Positions 55,539 to 57,194 of a stretch of DNA of 57,194 bases are shown here, piece after piece; within the stretch, counting starts at the first letter, position 1, and the number at the start of each line of letters is the position of its first letter. The stretch is taken from NCBI GenBank assembly GCA_000213395.2, contig AFHY01000004.1:1-57194 (forward strand). The letters run 5' to 3'. Source of the DNA: a gamma proteobacterium SCGC AAA007-O20. Lineage in GTDB: Bacteria > Pseudomonadota > Gammaproteobacteria > PS1 > Pseudothioglobaceae. Made by a program: the position numbers and the translations under genes. The notes under the pieces were generated by a model. It saw only the letters and a list, made by a program, of their open reading frames with translations. It did no database searches and was not told the origin of the DNA.

Positions 55539-56312
55539 ATGAGTTTAGCAAAGCGCATTATTCCATGCCTTGATGTCCGTGATGGACGTGTCGTAAAGGG
55601 CGTTCAATTTATTGATATTAAGGATGCAGGAGACCCGATTGAAGTTGCAAAGCGGTATGATAATGAAGGTGCTGATGAGATTACTTTCCTCGATATTACG
55701 GCCTCACATGAAGGGCGAGATACAACTGTACTTATGGTAGAAAAAATAGCTGAGCAGGTGTTTATTCCGCTCACTGTCGGTGGCGGTATTCGCAAGGCCG
55801 AAGATGTGCGTGCCATGTTAAATGCTGGCGCTGATAAGGTTGCTGTTAACTCTGCAGCGATTTTGAATCCCAAGCTTATCCACGAGCTTTCTGAGCGTTT
55901 TGGTTCGCAATGTATCGTTATTGCGATTGATGCCAAGCGGGTTGTTGATAATCCACCGAAATGGGAAATATTTACTCATGGTGGTCGCAAACCAACCGGC
56001 ATTGACGCTATTGAGTGGGCGGTACAAATGACAGAGGGAGATTGTGGTGCAGGTGAAGTATTGTTAACCTCTATGGACAGGGATGGCACAAAGGATGGCT
56101 TTGATATAGACCTGACTCGGGCTATATCTGATGCCGTAGATGTGCCTGTAATTGCCTCTGGAGGCGTTGGTAACTTATCGCACTTGTCAGCAGGTGTTCT
56201 TGAGGGCGGCGCTGATGCAGTCTTAGCAGCCAGCATTTTTCATTTTGGAGAATATACGGTAAGCGAAGCCAAACAATCAATGCAGGAAAATGGCATTGAA
56301 GTTCGACTCTAA
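55539..56312 (+). CDS. hisF: Imidazole glycerol phosphate synthase subunit HisF
   Basis: [59 protein letters not shown]. Confidence 0.97.
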   Translation: MSLAKRIIPCLDVRDGRVVKGVQFIDIKDAGDPIEVAKRYDNEGADEITFLDITASHEGRDTTVLMVEKIAEQVFIPLTVGGGIRKAEDVRAMLNAGADKVAVNSAAILNPKLIHELSERFGSQCIVIAIDAKRVVDNPPKWEIFTHGGRKPTGIDAIEWAVQMTEGDCGAGEVLLTSMDRDGTKDGFDIDLTRAISDAVDVPVIASGGVGNLSHLSAGVLEGGADAVLAASIFHFGEYTVSEAKQSMQENGIEVRL

Positions 56313-56373
56313 AGTGTATTGAGTTTTGGGTCTCAACAGCGTATGATTACGCACTTTTGATTCAGGGAAAGCA

Positions 56374-56913
56374 ATGACGGCAAGAAAAGAATTTTGGTTG
56401 TTGTTGGCTATGTTTATACTGCCAATAGCTTTTGGCACGCTATTTTTTTATGCCAATCCAAACTATTTCAGCGAAAGTACAGTTAATTATGGAGAGTTGG
56501 TTCGACCTGTAATCGCGACTGATGAGGGTGATATAGAGATTGATGGTGGCGCCTCTTCCTTGCAAGGCATATGGACCATAGTTTACGTCTCAAGTCGTTG
56601 TGACGATGCTTGTGAGAAAGCAGTTGCAGACATGAAAACTATTCGCACACTAATGAATGCTGACATGCGCCGCATTCAAAGAATGATTATTATTGAGAAT
56701 AACTCAACGCCGACAAGCGACGATAAAGGCCTGATTAAGGCAAGGGTTACTAGTGAAAAACTTACTCAAAGTCTGAAAAAATACACTGAAAATGCCATCT
56801 ACTTGATTGACCCAATTGGCAATATCATGCTCTATTATGAGCCTCAAAATATAGATATTAGGTTGGTTATTAAAGACCTTAAGCGACTATTTAAATATTC
56901 TAGAATAGGATAA
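56374..56913 (+). CDS. Membrane-anchored Sco/thioredoxin-like protein, probable cytochrome c oxidase assembly role
   Basis: N-terminal TM; IVYVSSRCDDACEKAV (CxxxC); AIYLIDPIGNIMLYYEP; directly upstream of ctaB. Confidence 0.6.
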   Translation: MTARKEFWLLLAMFILPIAFGTLFFYANPNYFSESTVNYGELVRPVIATDEGDIEIDGGASSLQGIWTIVYVSSRCDDACEKAVADMKTIRTLMNADMRRIQRMIIIENNSTPTSDDKGLIKARVTSEKLTQSLKKYTENAIYLIDPIGNIMLYYEPQNIDIRLVIKDLKRLFKYSRIG

Positions 56914-56921
56914 TAAGCTCT

Positions 56922-57194
56922 ATGCCATCAATTACGGACTTACTAGGGCTTTGTAAGCTAAAGGTTGTTTCGCTTATTATGTTAACGGCAGTTGTTGGGA
57001 TGCTTTTGGCTGTGCCATACTTGCCAAACTTGTTGCTTGTAATTGTTGCATCTGCAGGTATTGCGCTTTCGGCAATGTCAGCGGCGGTTTTTAATCACAT
57101 TGTCGATGAAAAAATCGATATTCAAATGTCAAGAACAAGACGTCGTCCCCTGCCTCAAGGTAAGGTGAGTAGAAATCAAGCGCTAATCTGGGGT
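56922..57194 (+). CDS. ctaB: Protoheme IX farnesyltransferase, 3' end truncated by window
   Basis: MPSITDLLGLCKLKVVSLIMLTAVVGMLLAVP, AAVFNHIVDEKIDIQMSRTRRRPLPQGKVS. Confidence 0.92.
   Translation, partial: MPSITDLLGLCKLKVVSLIMLTAVVGMLLAVPYLPNLLLVIVASAGIALSAMSAAVFNHIVDEKIDIQMSRTRRRPLPQGKVSRNQALIWG

Overview
Gene-dense, AT-rich bacterial chromosomal window with about 50 protein-coding genes and one tRNA. I found no CRISPR array, phage or transposon. Gene content (phosphoribulokinase, bc1 complex, petABC-sspAB order, dnaA-dnaN-recF-gyrB) suggests a streamlined marine sulfur-oxidiser-like gammaproteobacterium of the SUP05/Thioglobus type; this is inference, not tested by search. The chromosomal origin region probably lies at the dnaA-dnaN junction (~28.1-28.3 kb). 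The most interesting accessory segment is a tightly coupled six-gene operon at 8.85-17.6 kb: MetY, alpha/beta hydrolase, FadN-type hydroxyacyl-CoA dehydrogenase/crotonase fusion, DmdB-like acyl-CoA ligase, DmdC-like acyl-CoA dehydrogenase and quinone oxidoreductase. It lacks a thiolase and looks like methylthiopropionate (DMSP demethylation) catabolism with possible methanethiol recapture into methionine. Other points: an orphan MttB-family methyltransferase with no in-frame amber codon, repeat-expanded tails on ribosomal protein S2 and an in-frame 18-bp repeat in an MMPL transporter, attenuator-like leaders before rplY and rpsB, an uncharacterised DUF2797/P-loop gene pair, and a split of the usual rpsB-tsf...uppS-cdsA-dxr cluster. 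All calls were made by eye from the sequence and ORF track.
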